NCBI GenBank assembly: GCA_030704615.1
Contig: CM060731.1
Location: 59,686,756-59,750,755 of the forward strand
Source: Takakia lepidozioides
Lineage: Eukaryota; Streptophyta; Takakiopsida; Takakiales; Takakiaceae
Direction of reading: 5' to 3'
DNA length: 64,000 bases
Below are positions 1 to 14,149 of the stretch, one piece after another. Numbering within the stretch: the first letter of the stretch is position 1; each line of letters starts with the position of its first letter. The translations under genes were made by a program, and so were the position numbers. Below the pieces are notes generated by a model. The model was not told the origin of the DNA and made no database searches. It saw nothing but the letters and a program-made list of their open reading frames with translations.

Positions 1-372
1 TGCCTCTTTCCCATCCCACAGTGGGAAAATCCACTATACTGTGTGGGGAGTTTATATTTTACTCAATCATGTTGGGATTGCTGATGGCTTTGATGGTAAT
101 GTACATTAGGCTGGCATACACCCTTGATATGAAGGAGCCTGTGTATTGCCATCATCCTTCAGAGAATATCCAGCATGGTTAGCATCCAGCAGATGGCCCA
201 GTGGTTCAGGGACAAGGTCGCCTTACAAACGGTCATGGGTCCAAAGCCACATAGGTGTATGTTTGACGTCTCCCACCGATCATCTAATGTGTGGCCCTTA
301 AAAGGTGTCCACCTTCCCCCCTTTCGGGGTGTCACTCAAAGTGACACCATAATTTACACTTACTTCGCTGAG

Positions 373-3300
373 TCAACTTTCCAGCATGGACTCATATGAC
401 AGTTTAGTTTCCTTACCCTCACTTGAATCCTTGCTGGACTCAACATAGGAAAGACGACTGAAAGAGGGGCTTCTCTCACCAAGACTTGTCTTCGATTTGA
501 TCCCTTTGACAGCCTTTTGTCTCCGGTTCATGTTCCTCGGAATCACAGATTGTGACAGCTGAGACCGAGTTCCAGGGTCACTGAAAGAATTTTGGGGACC
601 AGACCGTGATGTTGACCTGGATGACTCTGTTGGTATATATTCAGATGTAGCCGCAAAGACAAGTTCCAGATCTGGTGTAGACTTTCTAGAAACCATACGT
701 GGGGCTTCCTCATCCTGTGATGGATCCAAAATGCGTAGCACCTGTGCACCCCAATACATTGCTTTGCTTCCCAATTAACAGCGGATGCAAGAAATGTATA
801 TAACTACGCCACATGACCTACACACAACTCCCTCCTAATGCTGCAACACTGATTGATAGCTGATTTTCACAAGTAGGAAGGCCCCCTCCAGTCACAATGG
901 CATGTCCCTGTCCTATTTAAGTTTCTTTCCTTGTGCCTCTTAGCTGTTCAAATTCTCTGGCCAGCACTTACAGCACGCCACTCAGATGGCCTAACCTCTT
1001 TTGACCATTCAGCACATCATCTATGCAGTTGAAATGCTTCCTCAGTATCTTGAGGTGCACTGGAGGGAGAGGGAAAGAGTCTCTCAACTATAGGGCAAAC
1101 ATTTGGCCAGGTTTGAAGATTGGTCCCTTTATAACTTGAAAATCAAGACGATAAATCACAAAAAAGGACCAAGTCACTGGAGCAAACAGTGCTTTCGTGA
1201 AGTTAATGCAAGAGAAGTATAAACACTGTCCGACCTGAGTCATGCGTGGCCGCAAGGTGGGATCCTTTCTGATGCATTGATTTGCGGCATGCATCATGCA
1301 GTGCATTTCATACATGTCAAAGTTTATCAGGCGGGGGTCCACCAGGTCCTCGTCTTTATGATCCAACAGCGGTCGTGCCTGCAAAATCTCACCCAGCATA
1401 TTGGAACTCTCAGAACACATCAACAGGAAAACTGCGTGCATGAACTGGATTGGACTATGATGTATGAATACTGAAAAAAGAGGACACCAAAGGAGCTTTG
1501 GTCACCAATGCATTGGCCATTACAGCCAGACCCTGAAGAGGACATGCATAGAGGACAGCAATTTAAATCATTTTATTGATTCACAGCAGGGGATTCATGC
1601 TGGAACGGTTAGACACATTCTTTCCTGCAAGGCACTTCTTATTGCCTGCACAGGAAATAAAAGAGGATCCTCGAGGGAGAAATGCTGAACATGCTCGCCA
1701 GCCATCCCACCATGACCAGAAAAATCTACAAGTTTAAAAGGAAAGAATTTGTGTTCCATTGCAGGAAATCAGTAGCTCCACTTAGTTGCTCCCCTTAATT
1801 GTTTGAGAGCTGTGACATTTTGCAGGTCCTATGCTTCATCATACACTACAAAGAGTTTCTAAACCAACACCCCATGCAATGAGCGGTTGGATGACAAAGC
1901 ACAACACAGCAACAAGATACAAAATGAACGAGAATGTCGAAGTCTGACCCATTCTGTCAGGCAGAGTTCTCCCCTGGCACGGGAATGGTCGATTGCTTTA
2001 CGCCCCGTTATAAGCTCCAGTAATACAACACCAAAGGCATACACATCTGCTTTGTCTGTGATCTGCCCAGTTTCAGCATACTCTGGTGCAAGATATCTTC
2101 AGTCCAACAACCACAGAAGTCATTTCACAGTTTCAGGTACTCCATATGCAGTGAATTCTACTGGAACAGAAGCTCCTGTAGTTTCTTTCCAGTGCCACAA
2201 CATGGTTCCATCAAAAGACCATCATAGAGAAGCTTTCAAAGGCTTTGATAAATCACACCTCTGTAAGCTTAGTATGGCCTGACAATACCATGTGAACTGC
2301 CTCAGAATACATACAACTGCTTGAGAACACAGGACAGTGAATTCATCTATGATCTTACAGTTCCCCTGCCCAAAGAAAGCACTGGCCCAGCCAGCGCTCA
2401 GTGAACAAACCCGAAGATGCGAAGTTATGTACCCGAATGTGCCTATCACTCGTGTTTCCTCTGCTGTTTCTCCATTGCTCTGCCGCCTCGCAAGCCCAAA
2501 GTCCCCCACCTAATACAGATAATCATTGAGTCAATTGTTGAGGAGATTTACAAGTGTATGTGTACATACTCATAGATATGTGAGTAAGTACATACACAGA
2601 CACAGACCGACCTCGCCTTGTGGCCATAGACCTGATGATCTCTGTGACTAAGGAAGATAAAGCATGACAGGCCAGAGATGTGAAGGAGAGACTTAGGGGA
2701 TGGAGGTAGAATCTAATCCAAAAACAGTGCCAAGATGCACTGCTTACCATAGATGTAAAGTCATGAGTTAGAAGAATATTATTGGGCCGCATGTCCCGAT
2801 GCACAATGCAGCCAACACGGCACTCTTCATGCAGATACCGGAGTGCTCTTGCAGCTCCAAGAGCAATTTTATGCCTGTGCTTCCACTGCAACCCCTCCTT
2901 GTTTTTTGCTGCAAAGCATACAAGTGTATTGACCAAACACAACCCCAATCACCATGTCTGATTCAACATTTGACCACTCATGTACATTGTCTGCATCATC
3001 TAAATGTTCATAGTCCGAATGGAAAAATTCTAAAGCAAAATAGCAAAGGACTCTGGAGTGCAGATTTTTACTGTGACGCCGCCACTTGCATGAACCCTAA
3101 ACACATTATGCAATCCTCCAATGGTTGGAAAGTGGAGGTCGTGGCCTCAACATCATGTCACATGACAGTGTTTGTAACATAATTGTGTGGAACAGAAAAA
3201 TCCAAAGTCTCAATCTTACAAGAGAGATGTCTGTCAAGAGATCCATTGCAGACAAATTCATAGACCAGCAGGCGCATGCGTTCCTCCACACAGTAACCAA

Positions 3301-6300
3301 TAAGTGTTACAAGATTGCGGTGCTGTGCACAGCTTAGGACCTCCACTTCCGAGCAGAATTCTTGGTCACCTTGTGAGCTGGCAATTTTGTGCTGCTTCAC
3401 AGCAACCAATTGGCCCTCCTTGAGTTTTCCTTTATGCACAGATCCATATCCCCCTTCTGCTAAATAATTTTCCTCACTAAAATTATCTGTCGCTTCTTGC
3501 AACTCTGCATATGTAAACTTTCTCACCGGCTTCCCGAACTCTGGTGATTTCTGGTTGCACACACTGCAGAGAGGTGGTGCCCCAGGTCCTTGCTTTTTCA
3601 TGGAAACTGCTCTCCTCACACTTGATGTCCTATCAAGCGGACCCTGGATTTCCATTGGGGTCATGTTCTTGGAAGCAGGTGTTGGGGGTGTCTGCATGTG
3701 AGACGAGTCCTTCACATCTTGCCCCTGTTGCTCTTTTATGGAAACTGCTCTCCTCACATTTGATGTCCTATCAAGCGGTCCCTGGATTTCCATTGGGGTC
3801 ATGTTCTTGGAAGCGGGTGTTGGGGGTGTCTGCATGTGAGACGAGTCCTTCACATCTTGCCCCTGTTGCTCTACAAGCTGGTTTTCTACCTCTTCCTTAG
3901 AATTACTTTTCTTTTCAAGTAGTTGCGGCTGGTGGTTTGCGTGGTTGAGTAAGTCATCAAGATTCCTTGGTATCCAAGGTCGCCTGGGCTGCACTGAAAT
4001 AGGACCCAATGGTGCCTCACTCACAGTCATTGGTGTTGAGACCTCCATGGAATCACAAGTTTCCCTTGGAACTGCAGCAGTGCCAGGATAGCCTGCAGCT
4101 GTTGCAACTGAAGAGGTAGAGAGTTCCGTCATTGAGGTCACTGGGGAGTTGGGGGATAATGGCTGACATTCCTGAGCAGGGGAACCAGTCACAGAAGAAG
4201 TACCCATTTCTGACAACATCTCTTGTGTTTTTGAAGAGACTGGCTGGAAGCCTAGATAAGAACTTGACCTTGACAAGAATGGCGTGTGACCAGCAGAAGA
4301 AGCCTCTGTTACAGGGCTCAGTAAAGGACTTTGCTGGAATGATCCCTCCATGGGATAGATACTAATAAAACCTGCTGGCCACACACAAGAACAGTACAAA
4401 AACTGGCGAACTCAGCAGTTGACATGGCTCTCAATCTTACATCTATGGTAAGTTCCCGCACAGTTCATTTGACAGCCCAATTACTGGCTTGTGAGTCAAA
4501 AAAGTACTGAGACCTGAATGGGACCCAATTGAATCTGGCCATCATAATAATTGCAAAAGAAGATGCATAGAGCCTTCACAAAGTGACACTTTCAGAACAC
4601 TAGTGGAAATCTTTGTATAGAAATGGAATCAGGTATGAACAAGGAATTTCTGGTGTACTAGCAACCACCTTGTGTGGAGGCTACCTGAGTTGCCGATGAA
4701 ACTCATCCTCATCGTCTGATACTGATTTAAAATAGCCATTGATCAACAAACAACCTTGATATGCTTGGCGCTTTTGAGGAACTCTTGAGGAGAGAAAATT
4801 AGAATAACGAATACAAAAGGAAAGCAGGTAAACTTACCGTGATCTGAGTTTTCATCAAGTAAAGCCAACTGCTCTCTGTCATCTCCTTCAGCAAGAAAGC
4901 ACTGTCCGACTGCTCCTGCACCCATCTTGGTCATAGCATCTGAATTCTGGGTTGTTAAATTTTCATTTGCAGCTTCTACCTCTGGTTCCGGTTCGGTCCG
5001 ATTATGGTTCAAGAGTGAGGCTGGCCTGTGTGCCAATGCGGTATTCATAGGAGGCTGAGGTTGCGGCTCAGGCTTGAGGGTTCCGGGGACAATGGTTGGC
5101 ACTGGTGATTGGATGATTGAAGGGGAGGTATCAATCATGATATCCCCATTGGACATCCCATTTCCCCCCTGATTCATACTTGGCAACCCAGGGCGTAAAG
5201 GCTCTGAATCGTCGATGGTTCTCACACGCGTTACAAAGCAAGTGAGATTGTCGATGAAATACTTCCTGTCTTTCTTCATACACCTGATCATCAGCAGCAT
5301 ACAATTGCTGTTTAGTTATACCTCTCAACTGACTAACCCCAAATCACACCCTTCCCAATCCTTTGGGTCCTACTCCCACATAAGTATTTCTATGCAAGCA
5401 TCCAACGCTTCCCTTGGCCCCTTTATATGTCACACCACCTTTCTCAAAATAAGTGGGAGAATAAAAATGCAACAGCCACATCTTCACTCAAACAACAAAA
5501 ACTCTTACACTGAGAGAGACCCATAATAACTGTGACAGAAAATTCTGAATCTTCCTCGGAGACATAGTCACAGTGGAAAGAAAGAAAACACTTGATAACA
5601 TGCACAGGAAGCTAGGAGACGTCCTGGGACAAAGAGCCATAATACCAGACCAGTAGCACTACTGGGTTTGACAAACAATAGCAACCAGACCATGCGCCCA
5701 AAAGAGCTTAGGGACCAATTGCCATCCCAAGAGCAAGACAGAGAGAATGTAATGATAAGATGTAAGGCAGAGAGAGGGAGACCTGTCAAGAACAACATGG
5801 TGTGCCCCAAAACTCTTGGCTTCTTCAACTGCAAGCACCCTTGGCTGGTTGCTTTGCTTGACGTCGATATCCAACTTTACCTGAAACAGACCAATAGACC
5901 AACTGATTCCTGGGGACTGCACATGACCAGATGGATAAACTTCTAGCTCAAATAAGTCTGCAACATCTACCAGGTTATTTGCAGATAAACAAGATAGCAT
6001 AAAGAAACATACTGAACTTGTACTGCAGATGACTACCAGAGATACTGCATGAGATTGGTCACTTTTGGCAAGGTAGAAACATACATCTTACCAGATTTGT
6101 GCTAATTTTGACAGCCTAATTTTCTGAACATAAGCTTGCAACAACTGGTCGATACTTCATGCCCTTGTATAACTAAACCTATGCAGATCGAAAGAGGTTC
6201 CCGGAGAAATGAAATGATACTTTATGATGTCCACGGAAAGCTCAAAGAGCTTATGGGACAAAAGAAAGCATGAAACAAGAAAGAGAGAAGGGCCCTCTAC

Positions 6301-8073
6301 AAGCAGCCCAGAAACAACTATTGTCAGACCATACACCCCACTCCCAGTTTGGGCGGAACAACAAGAACAGGAAAAAAACAGTGAGACTAAGAAGAGAAAT
6401 TTATTTCATCAGCAGGAGGCCATGAGGGCCCAAGAGACACAAGTAGAACAATGCAGTAGAACCACATAAAGAAAAAAGTAAAACTAAAGAAACCAAAAGG
6501 CTCAAACATTGCACAAGCGAGGAGAAATGAAATGAAATGGTGCTTTATAACGTCCGCGGAAAGCTCGTAGAGCTTATGGGACAAAATGGAAGAAAACATG
6601 AGAGAGGAACAAATCCAGAAACCACAATTAATGTTCTAGCGAGGAGAGAAAGACAGACGTCAAGAAGTTGATGGCGCAAATGGCCCACAAAAGAGAGGAG
6701 GAGAAAGTTTTACGCCTCACTTCCTTAGAGGAGGAGAAAGAGAGGAAGGAGAAGAGGAAGGAACTTTTCAGACAGAAAGAGTGGGCACAACTTAGAGCTT
6801 GTGGGACAATCTCTCCAAAATGTACTAAATAAAGATAGAGGCAGAAGGAAGATGATATAAGAAACTTTTTCTGTCCACAGGAAGCGAATTGGGCATAGGG
6901 TACAAAATCAGGAAGTAAATGAAATGAAATGAAATGGTGCTTTATGGTGACGTAAGAAATACATCCTTCTGAGGCCCAAAGCAGAGAAGAAGCAGTTCGG
7001 ATATTTAATACATGCATAGAGGAAGAAAGAAGACAGAAAAGAAAGGAAATTAACAACGTCCTGGAAAAGCCAAAGAGCTCATGGGACAAAAGCACAAAAC
7101 AGACAAATCTAGGGATGAGAAAGAGAATAGGAAGGGCTCCGACCCTTCAAAATTTTACTACGTCCATCTGAGAGGGAAAAAATCTTACATTTAACTTCTC
7201 ACACCTCGTTTGAAGCTCTGTATTGCTTAGAAGTATCTGCTTTTTATGGCTAATCTCCAAGTCCACTTTGCTGCGGTTTGTTCCGCTTATGCTATCATCT
7301 GTCCGACTTTTGTAGCCCACTGCAAAATCCCACAGACATAAGAAAGCCGAAAGTAACAACCAGTCAGTCTGCAGGTATCAGATATCAGCAATTCTGTTCA
7401 TGCTTGACCCGAACTTCCTAGGAGACTGTTGGGCAACCAAGGATACCAATATTTGGTTGAAACCATGGGTACTTGCAAACTATTCATTGAAGAAATGCAT
7501 AGCCCACTTCCTCAAGTACGCTTTGTCAGGTGTAGTGGTGTAATAATCCAGAAATGGTTGAATAGTAAAGTAACGGAACTTCCTTATGACCCTCTCCTAG
7601 CCTGAGCAAGCCCACTACCCTAAACCATCCCTGCATTGCAGCCCCGATGGGCATATCACCTTTACCCACACCCCCCTCCTACTACCCCTTTTCCTCGATC
7701 ATGTTCGTGATTGTCTCTCCCAGCCACTCTGCCACCAAAGATAGGATGTGCTTCAAAGTTTTTCTTCGTGACCCAGAATGCAGCATACATTTGAATACAG
7801 AGACATCTCCTTACATTTAGACAGTCCAGCTTGGAATCCACCCTTACTAGGATTTAAGATGTGTTGCAGAATCGCGAGGAGCCTCAGGGCATCCCCGCTT
7901 CGAACAAGATGGGTAAGAGCCCAATCTATGGCCGTTGTTGAGAGCTCCTTGTTTGCATCGATGACCACCAGCACCAAACTTTGTCCACCACCCCAATTCG
8001 CGTTTGGGCCCGAGTCATGCCTCGAACCAGAGTTTTGCCTACCTTCAAAGCTCTCCATCATTGGCGCCACCAT
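373..8073 (-). CDS. USP-like domain plus protein kinase (receptor-like cytoplasmic kinase), ten exons
   Basis: The closest family I recognise is plant kinases with an N-terminal adenine-nucleotide alpha-hydrolase/USP-like domain (the SELMODRAFT_444075 type), probably cytosolic signalling proteins. Exons on the minus strand are 8073-7848, 7319-7189, 5880-5783, 5283-4838, 4371-3220, 2908-2748, 2509-2433, 2096-1949, 1378-1235 and 741-373. All have GT/AG borders and sum to 2,952 nt, giving 983 residues in one frame. The ATG at 8073 is the first after an in-frame TAG near 8145. The USP-like part is residues 1 to about 185 ([25 protein letters not shown]). A Ser/Pro-rich linker follows, then the family signature [17 protein letters not shown]. 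The kinase has loop AEGGYGSV, Lys in VAVK (about 626), HRDMRPNN (Asp about 723), GDFGLAR (Asp about 741) and APEY, so the catalytic residues are present and activity is plausible, although the first loop Gly is Ala. The C-terminal tail (from 741) is Ser-rich. Confidence 0.9.
3600..3875 (-). repeat. In-frame tandem duplication of 46 codons in the kinase linker
   Basis: Two adjacent 138-bp units (3600-3737 and 3738-3875) are nearly identical. Each encodes a Ser/Pro/Thr segment containing [16 protein letters not shown] and RRAVS. The period is a multiple of three, so the frame is kept. RRAVS resembles a basophilic phosphorylation site; that reading is inference. Confidence 0.9.
6200..7095. repeat. 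Dispersed short repeat inside kinase intron 2
   Basis: At least three related copies lie near 6203-6275, 6520-6595 and 7045-7090. They share a core of the type GGAAAGCTC followed by GAGCTTATGGGACAAAA. GAAATG microsatellite runs precede some of them and also occur near 6916-6940. Shorter relatives are near 5610 and 6790. The family is not recognised; it may be a small non-autonomous element. Confidence 0.5.
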
Positions 8074-8164
8074 GACTTCTATCAAACTTGTAGACGCCAG
8101 GGCTTTGGGCTCCAGATTCAAGCGAATTTCACAATTCGCAGACCACTAAGGGGTGAGTTTTAGA

Positions 8165-10895
8165 AACAACGAATTGTGTATTTAATAGAATAATGGCACT
8201 GTTGTTGTGTTTGGAGTGCACAGGCACTTGGAGGGAAGAATAAGTGTGGGAAAGGGCGGAATCTAAAACCTTTGCTAGCGTACAGATTTAATAGCACATC
8301 ACTCTAGTCGTTTACTGAAACATACAAAAAGCACACCCAATGTGAGAATAACAGATTAGCATAGTTAAATGAGTATGGTACTAAAGTGAATGAGACCATC
8401 TCTTGCAGGAGTGACATTGGTCACACCAAGTCTAAGGCAACTGTGTAAGACTAGAGAACCTTAGGTTTAGATTCACATTGGTTCTACGTCACGAGATTGG
8501 GATATGCACAGAATAGATATGAGCAGGGCGCAGACCTGTGTATCTCACAGACTTTGAATATACCAGCTAATGTAAGGGGTGAAATGGAGACATTGTTATG
8601 CAGATAAACAAGTGAAAGTGGTGGGATGAAACCAGAATATAGGAAACAGAGAGGCACACGTACGTCTACCGGGGACAACGGACCCGATGGACAAACCAGA
8701 CGATGAAGGAAACTGCAGCAAAAATTGGATACAAACACTGAAGCAACAAGGGATACTCCTGGATAGTAACTCAACACAGATGAGGAAACAACTAAAGGCT
8801 TGACAGGATCCAAGGTACAAGTTTCAACAGCTACAGACTGAGAACATCAGACTGTTCGACAAGCAGAGGAGAAAATGGAGCAAACTCCAATTCTCTCACA
8901 CCCACAAATTTCTAGTGTCCGAATCCTTCGCAAGCTCAGCTCACTAAGGGATCATCTAAAACCTTTGCCAGTGCGCTCACACAAGGCAACCATCTCACGT
9001 GCACAGATCGCAGTAAACAGTGCGGGACCGCAGGGGTGGCAAAGCTTGGTGATCCGGTGGGCATCGGGCAGCAGCCGGAGCTCGCAAAACAGCCATGACC
9101 AGGGATATTCTCCAAATGGATCTCTCGATCCCTGCATCACACTATAGCTCCCCCCCTCCCCTCGTCTCCATTCCTGCCTCCTTCATGGGAACCTCCGCTG
9201 CCGTCTGGACGGCCTTGGTAACTCTTCTGTCTGGTAATTCCTCTTTCTCCCCAACCCCCCAAAAATAGAAAAACATGAGAATTGTTTTTTGTTCATGAGA
9301 AATCTAATGGCGAGAATTACACAAATGTCAAAAAGTATGAAGAACAATATAAAAAAAAAGTTTGGTCAAGCTCAAGAGATGATATGTTTGTATATGTGTT
9401 CCGATCGACCGATCCACGCGGCCTAATGCTGAAAGATCATGATCAAGTAGCGGCGGAATGCCAGCTACAGAACATGAAACAATATCTGGTCCGAGTGGGA
9501 CGCACTTAGTCCGGCACACATTGGACTATCCGAAACTACTCGTCTGGATCAGGCATGTGTTTTCATCTCTTCCCGAAAGTAAAACATCTTTAAACAAAGT
9601 CCATATAATGGCTTCTTTATGAATGAATTTTCATGTCTGCGCCCCCTATCTCACAACAATCATCCTTTATAAAAATGGTTGCGACCACTTTGGATTCATT
9701 TTCTTTGGTTCGAAAGAATGCAAGCAGGCGATTTTTGATAAGGTACAAGTCCTTAGGTTCACCCACGGAATTTTTTTTTTCCCTTTTTTTTTTGCAGAAG
9801 GTGGTTGGGAGATGAGAGTGGGTACACGCAAACCAGTTCCTATCCGTGTGCCATCTGATGGCCTTTTCGCTTACGTTCAGTAGCTGCTTCCCCATCACTA
9901 AGCTCCTATTTTTTTCTTTTGAAAATTTGAGAAGTTGCACACTTTTTTGTTTTCTCTTTTCCTTTTATTTATTTACTTGTTATTTATTTTGGGTGCACAC
10001 AGTTGCAGTTTGGAATAACCAAGAATCTTGAGGATTGCACGTGTGACAGAATATGCAGATCCACCAAGTGTGTCCTGCTTCCCTAGTTAGATCTCATAAG
10101 CCCCAAAATGGATGAATGAATGAACTCCAAATGGTGGCGCATTCCGCTCCTTGGTTACTGAGCCTTGACCCAAAGGGGGCCTTGGGTCAGTCAACCATAG
10201 CAGCCTTGTTGATTACCTTCATGTTCAGTCTTTTCCATTCTCTTCAATTTATTTGAACAAGAGTCTAACTTGGCCTAGGTAGTTTTTTTTTTTTTTTTTT
10301 CCGGCTGATCATGTGAGCAGAAAAGGATATTTCACATATTCTTGGAATATCTACAGAATTTCTGATGGAAAATCAAGAAAGTATGTTAAGAAATTGCAAA
10401 AATAAAATTCTGCCAACAAAACTCTCCATAAACTCAAATGTATGTGATATATTCTTTATTTTATGTTATTTTTTCTTGAACGAACAGGGGACAGTGGCCC
10501 TGGAAAATCTGTTTGGAATCATTTCAGGGAAAAGTTTTAAAACCCCAGGTACACCATGAGGAACACACACTTAGTCAGTGAAGAGAGAACCGTACCCCAT
10601 TGGGGGGGAGATGAACCAACACAGTGACACCGCAGAGAAACCAGAAGGACTCTGGCCTTCAAAGTGCAAGAATCAAACACCTAGGAAACCTGAGGAAGAC
10701 GCCTATGCTACCTATGCGGGACAAATAATTGACGGAAGTGGAGTCTAGAAGCCAGCTAGTTGATGTCTCTCTCAAATTCTGGAGCGGCCATGGATGGTGG
10801 CGCGGATAGATTGCCTGCGTTCGGGTGCTCGGTCCAGCTGTTAGTTCTATGATGGGTCCCTATGGTCCTCATCTCGTTCTTAGGATATCAATTCC
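8165..10895. other. Gene-free stretch upstream of the kinase gene
   Basis: This should hold the kinase promoter and 5' UTR. No open frame here resembles a known protein. Long T runs occur at about 9768-9796 and 10268-10300. A small stem, TTGACCCAA with TTGGGTCA, lies near 10165-10195. Confidence 0.4.
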
Positions 10896-10903
10896 CTCCA
10901 GGG

Positions 10904-11190
10904 TAGTGTTTTTTTTTCTGGCAAAAAATCGTCAGATTTCGACCTGGCAAATCGGTCAGCTACTTGTACCAAGGAATTATGGGGGGTAAAATCCTAGATT
11001 TTCGCCAAAAGGCACCAGCGGATGAATATCAGGAGCCTAATTTTGCTGACATGGACAGTTAAACGTGCCACCTGGAATATAGCCACTTTTCTAGCCATCA
11101 CCTGGTGATTCTCGCCACATGGGCACTGGTACAATTCACAGGTGGCCCCGCCTGTGATTTTGGAAAAATGGAAAAAAAACAAAAACACTG
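10904..11190. mobile_element. hAT-type MITE, copy 1
   Basis: A 287-bp element starts TAGTGTTTTT and ends AAAAACACTG, so its termini are inverted repeats. It is flanked by an imperfect 8-bp duplication, ctccaggg (10896-10903) and ctcaaggg (11191-11198). Its reverse complement matches 13859-14137 along most of its length. No coding capacity is seen. An 8-bp duplication with CAGTG-type ends is typical of hAT elements. Confidence 0.85.
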
Positions 11191-11199
11191 CTCAAGGGA

Positions 11200-13850
11200 T
11201 TTAATTTTTATCCCTCTAAAATGTGACCACAGTTCAAAATAAGATGAGATGAAGCAACAGAAGGACTAGTAGCTGCCCCTCCTGAGCTTTGGCAGATCAA
11301 AGGAGAGCTGAGCCTTGGATTTTCCTTTCCTAAAACTACAGCGATGCCGCCAATTGACTGCTAATTGACTTTAGAGTCATCGTCGTCAGCCGGAACGACT
11401 AGTGCTAAGGGAACTCCAATGCGGGAGGGCATCATGCCATTCCCCTATAAAGAATTGTATTTCCGTTTGCAAAAATATTCCCCTATAATCATGGAGTGTG
11501 CTAACCAGCTAAGGTTTTTTTCCTGCTCACCCTGTGCACCAACCGGGATGTTGTCCTCAAACTTTTACATAAAGGGGAAAATTTGCTGATTTTTCCTTTG
11601 ATTGCTTCCTTTCATTTCCTTCTTCTTGTACTGGAGTGGTCTCAGCAACAGGCCAAAATGGCTCACAATTCAGAGAAAGGGTGAAAAATAACTTAGGTGT
11701 TCCCAGTTTTAAGGGCGCCTTCAAAGGCAAAGCAAAAGCAGTTTTAGGGCAGTTTTGGAATGTCAGCCAAATAGCTATTTTTATTACCTGTCAGTTATCA
11801 CCAAGTGTCCTCACATGTTAAATGTAGAATCTATAGCCTGCCAGGCTGGCTATAGTCAAGGTTCTGCCGCTCTAACTACAAAGCAAAAAACCAAGAATGT
11901 TCTGAATACTAGTTAAGGTTGTATTTTAAATTTTCGAAAAACCATTCATACAATCAAACTTTTGCACTAATTTGTAGGCAATGTGCTGTTAGCAAAGCAA
12001 AATATATGTATATATTTATTTATCTAACTGTATATACATATATATATGTGACGCCAACCAAAGATAGCGTAAATAAGAGCCTCTTCCCCTTGCAGGTAAC
12101 TTACTGTCCCGTTTGGGGGGTGGGCTCTATGTATCAAAGCAAGGATCATTCTCTGATGCTTTTGTTAGAGCAAACATAATGAAAGTTAAAAAGCACTCCT
12201 TTCCTTTTGGCGACAATGATGATGCTCATGATCCGACATGGTAAGAAAAAAATGTCATTTAGGGAACAATGGGAACAATAGACCGCAATGTACCCCTTGG
12301 AGTAACCAAATCATCATTTACCTTTGTAGCCGGCACGGTAAAGAGGCCACATAATGGGGGCGATTTTATTTTATTCATTATATACTTGACAGGTTGAGAG
12401 GAAAAGTTGACAAAACTTAGTCTGACCAAAGATGTAGAAACGCCAAATTGATTTGCCTAGAGATTTTTGGACTGAGTAAGTCGGTTTGGACAAACACCCT
12501 ATATCTTGGGAACTTGGTGTTCCAACGTGCTGGAATTGGGTGGTGGACGATGGTTTTCTCTACTCCATTGAAGTTCCAGGAAGCTGATCCCACTTTATAT
12601 GAACAAAAAGTCGTCCTCCCTAGCTCCGCAAGCCCCCACATGTACGACAAAGTGGTGCCCTAGCACGCCGAATTGGCATGACATGTCTATAATTGTGAGA
12701 TACAGATATAATTTGGTGCAACCGGTGTTGACGATAGTTACAAGGTCTATATGCTTACAATCAATGGTGGCCCTGACTTACAATCGGTAGTGACTCTTGG
12801 GATTCTTTTTACTTTTCTACTTTCTTTTTCTTTTTCTTTTAAAAGCAAAAAAAACGTGGCAACAGTGGAGTGACCCGGTCTTTGAAGCTGCAAACTGCAA
12901 ACCGTGTGGTCAGCTCAATTCTGTAATTTCGCCCATCCAGTTTAAGAATATTATAAAAAAGAGCATATGGAAGAGAAATTTGCTCCCAAGACGTATGAGA
13001 CATAATACTTCGGCCGCACCAATCTTATTGTTCCCGATGGATGCAGCAACCTCATCATGCTATGGAATATCTAAGCAAGACATTAGCTCATCCCTGGTTT
13101 TTTGGGTCAATAGTCAAACCATTTCAACTCATCATTTTGTGAATGTGAAATTGGAAAGAGGATTTCCATATGAAGAAACGGGTCAAATACGTTTTCTAAA
13201 CTATAGAGATGAAATATATTCATCTTTGTCCATAAAAACAAAACTAAATAATCTTTGTCAACATAACATTATGTAAATGATTTACATTGTAGTTTTCATA
13301 TTGATCGCTACATCTGTATTGGGTTTCGTTTTATGTCTCATAATGTGCTTCTTTGGGAGCATTAGTTGCAAGCTCAAATGACTATCAACCAAAGATGTTT
13401 TATTCTTACTTTTTCAAATGATCCTCATCATTGCAGTTTGTTCTACCTCTTAAGCGGATGAGATGAGACTACACAGATTTTTTGAAGAAAACATTAATGA
13501 TTTTACTATAATAATGCACAACATAACTAACTTTAATTTTGTCAAGCTCGAGGATTATGTTACAATGAAAATGCCAAATAATGATTTATGCTGGAGGTAG
13601 GAGTACTATAGCTCTATGGGTTCAAGGGGCAGGAAATTGAAAGATGATCCATGCACTAGTAAAGGAAGAATCCTCATTCACCATGAGATATATTTAGGAA
13701 AATAAGTGGTCATGGACTCTTGTCAAAGCAAGCATAACTGTCACTTGTTCAAGCCTATTGTTGGTACTTGAATGATTGCATGTTGGACCAGCAATTGTTT
13801 CTTAGGCTCAAGTTGATGCATATTGCATGGTTGATTAGTCTGGTTACATG
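11200..13850. other. Gene-free AT-rich spacer
   Basis: No recognisable gene. One 159-codon open frame (12797-13276, plus) begins with a low-complexity hydrophobic run and matches no family I know; I do not call it a gene. TATATA microsatellite DNA lies near 12003-12050. Confidence 0.4.
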
Positions 13851-13858
13851 GTTGTCAG

Positions 13859-14137
13859 CAGTGTTTTTTTTTTCACTTTTCCAAAATCGCAGGCAGGGCG
13901 ACATGTAGATTCTACCCAGTGCCCATATGGCAAGACTAACGAGGTGACCTAGTTAGAAAAGTGGCTATATTACAGGTGTCATATTTTAACATGTTCACGT
14001 AGGACAAATCTGGCTCCTGATATTTAACCATTGGGGCTTTCTGGCGATTTTTAGGTTTTTACTCCCGTAATTCTTTAGTAAAAGTAGCTGACCCATTTTC
14101 CAGGTCAAAATCTGGCAAGCCAGATTAAAAAACACTG
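13859..14137. mobile_element. hAT-type MITE, copy 2
   Basis: A 279-bp element with ends CAGTGTTTTT and AAAAACACTG, flanked by a perfect 8-bp duplication GTTGTCAG at 13851-13858 and 14138-14145. It lies in the opposite orientation to the copy at 10904-11190 and shares its internal sequence. The perfect duplication suggests this copy is younger. Confidence 0.92.
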
Positions 14138-14149
14138 GTTGTCAGGCAT

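Noticed and set aside
3544-3900. Plus-strand 118-codon frame with a repeated peptide
   Set aside because: Antisense of the duplicated kinase linker.
12797-13276. 159-codon open frame
   Set aside because: Starts in a low-complexity T-rich tract, no family features and no splice support; kept only as a remark.
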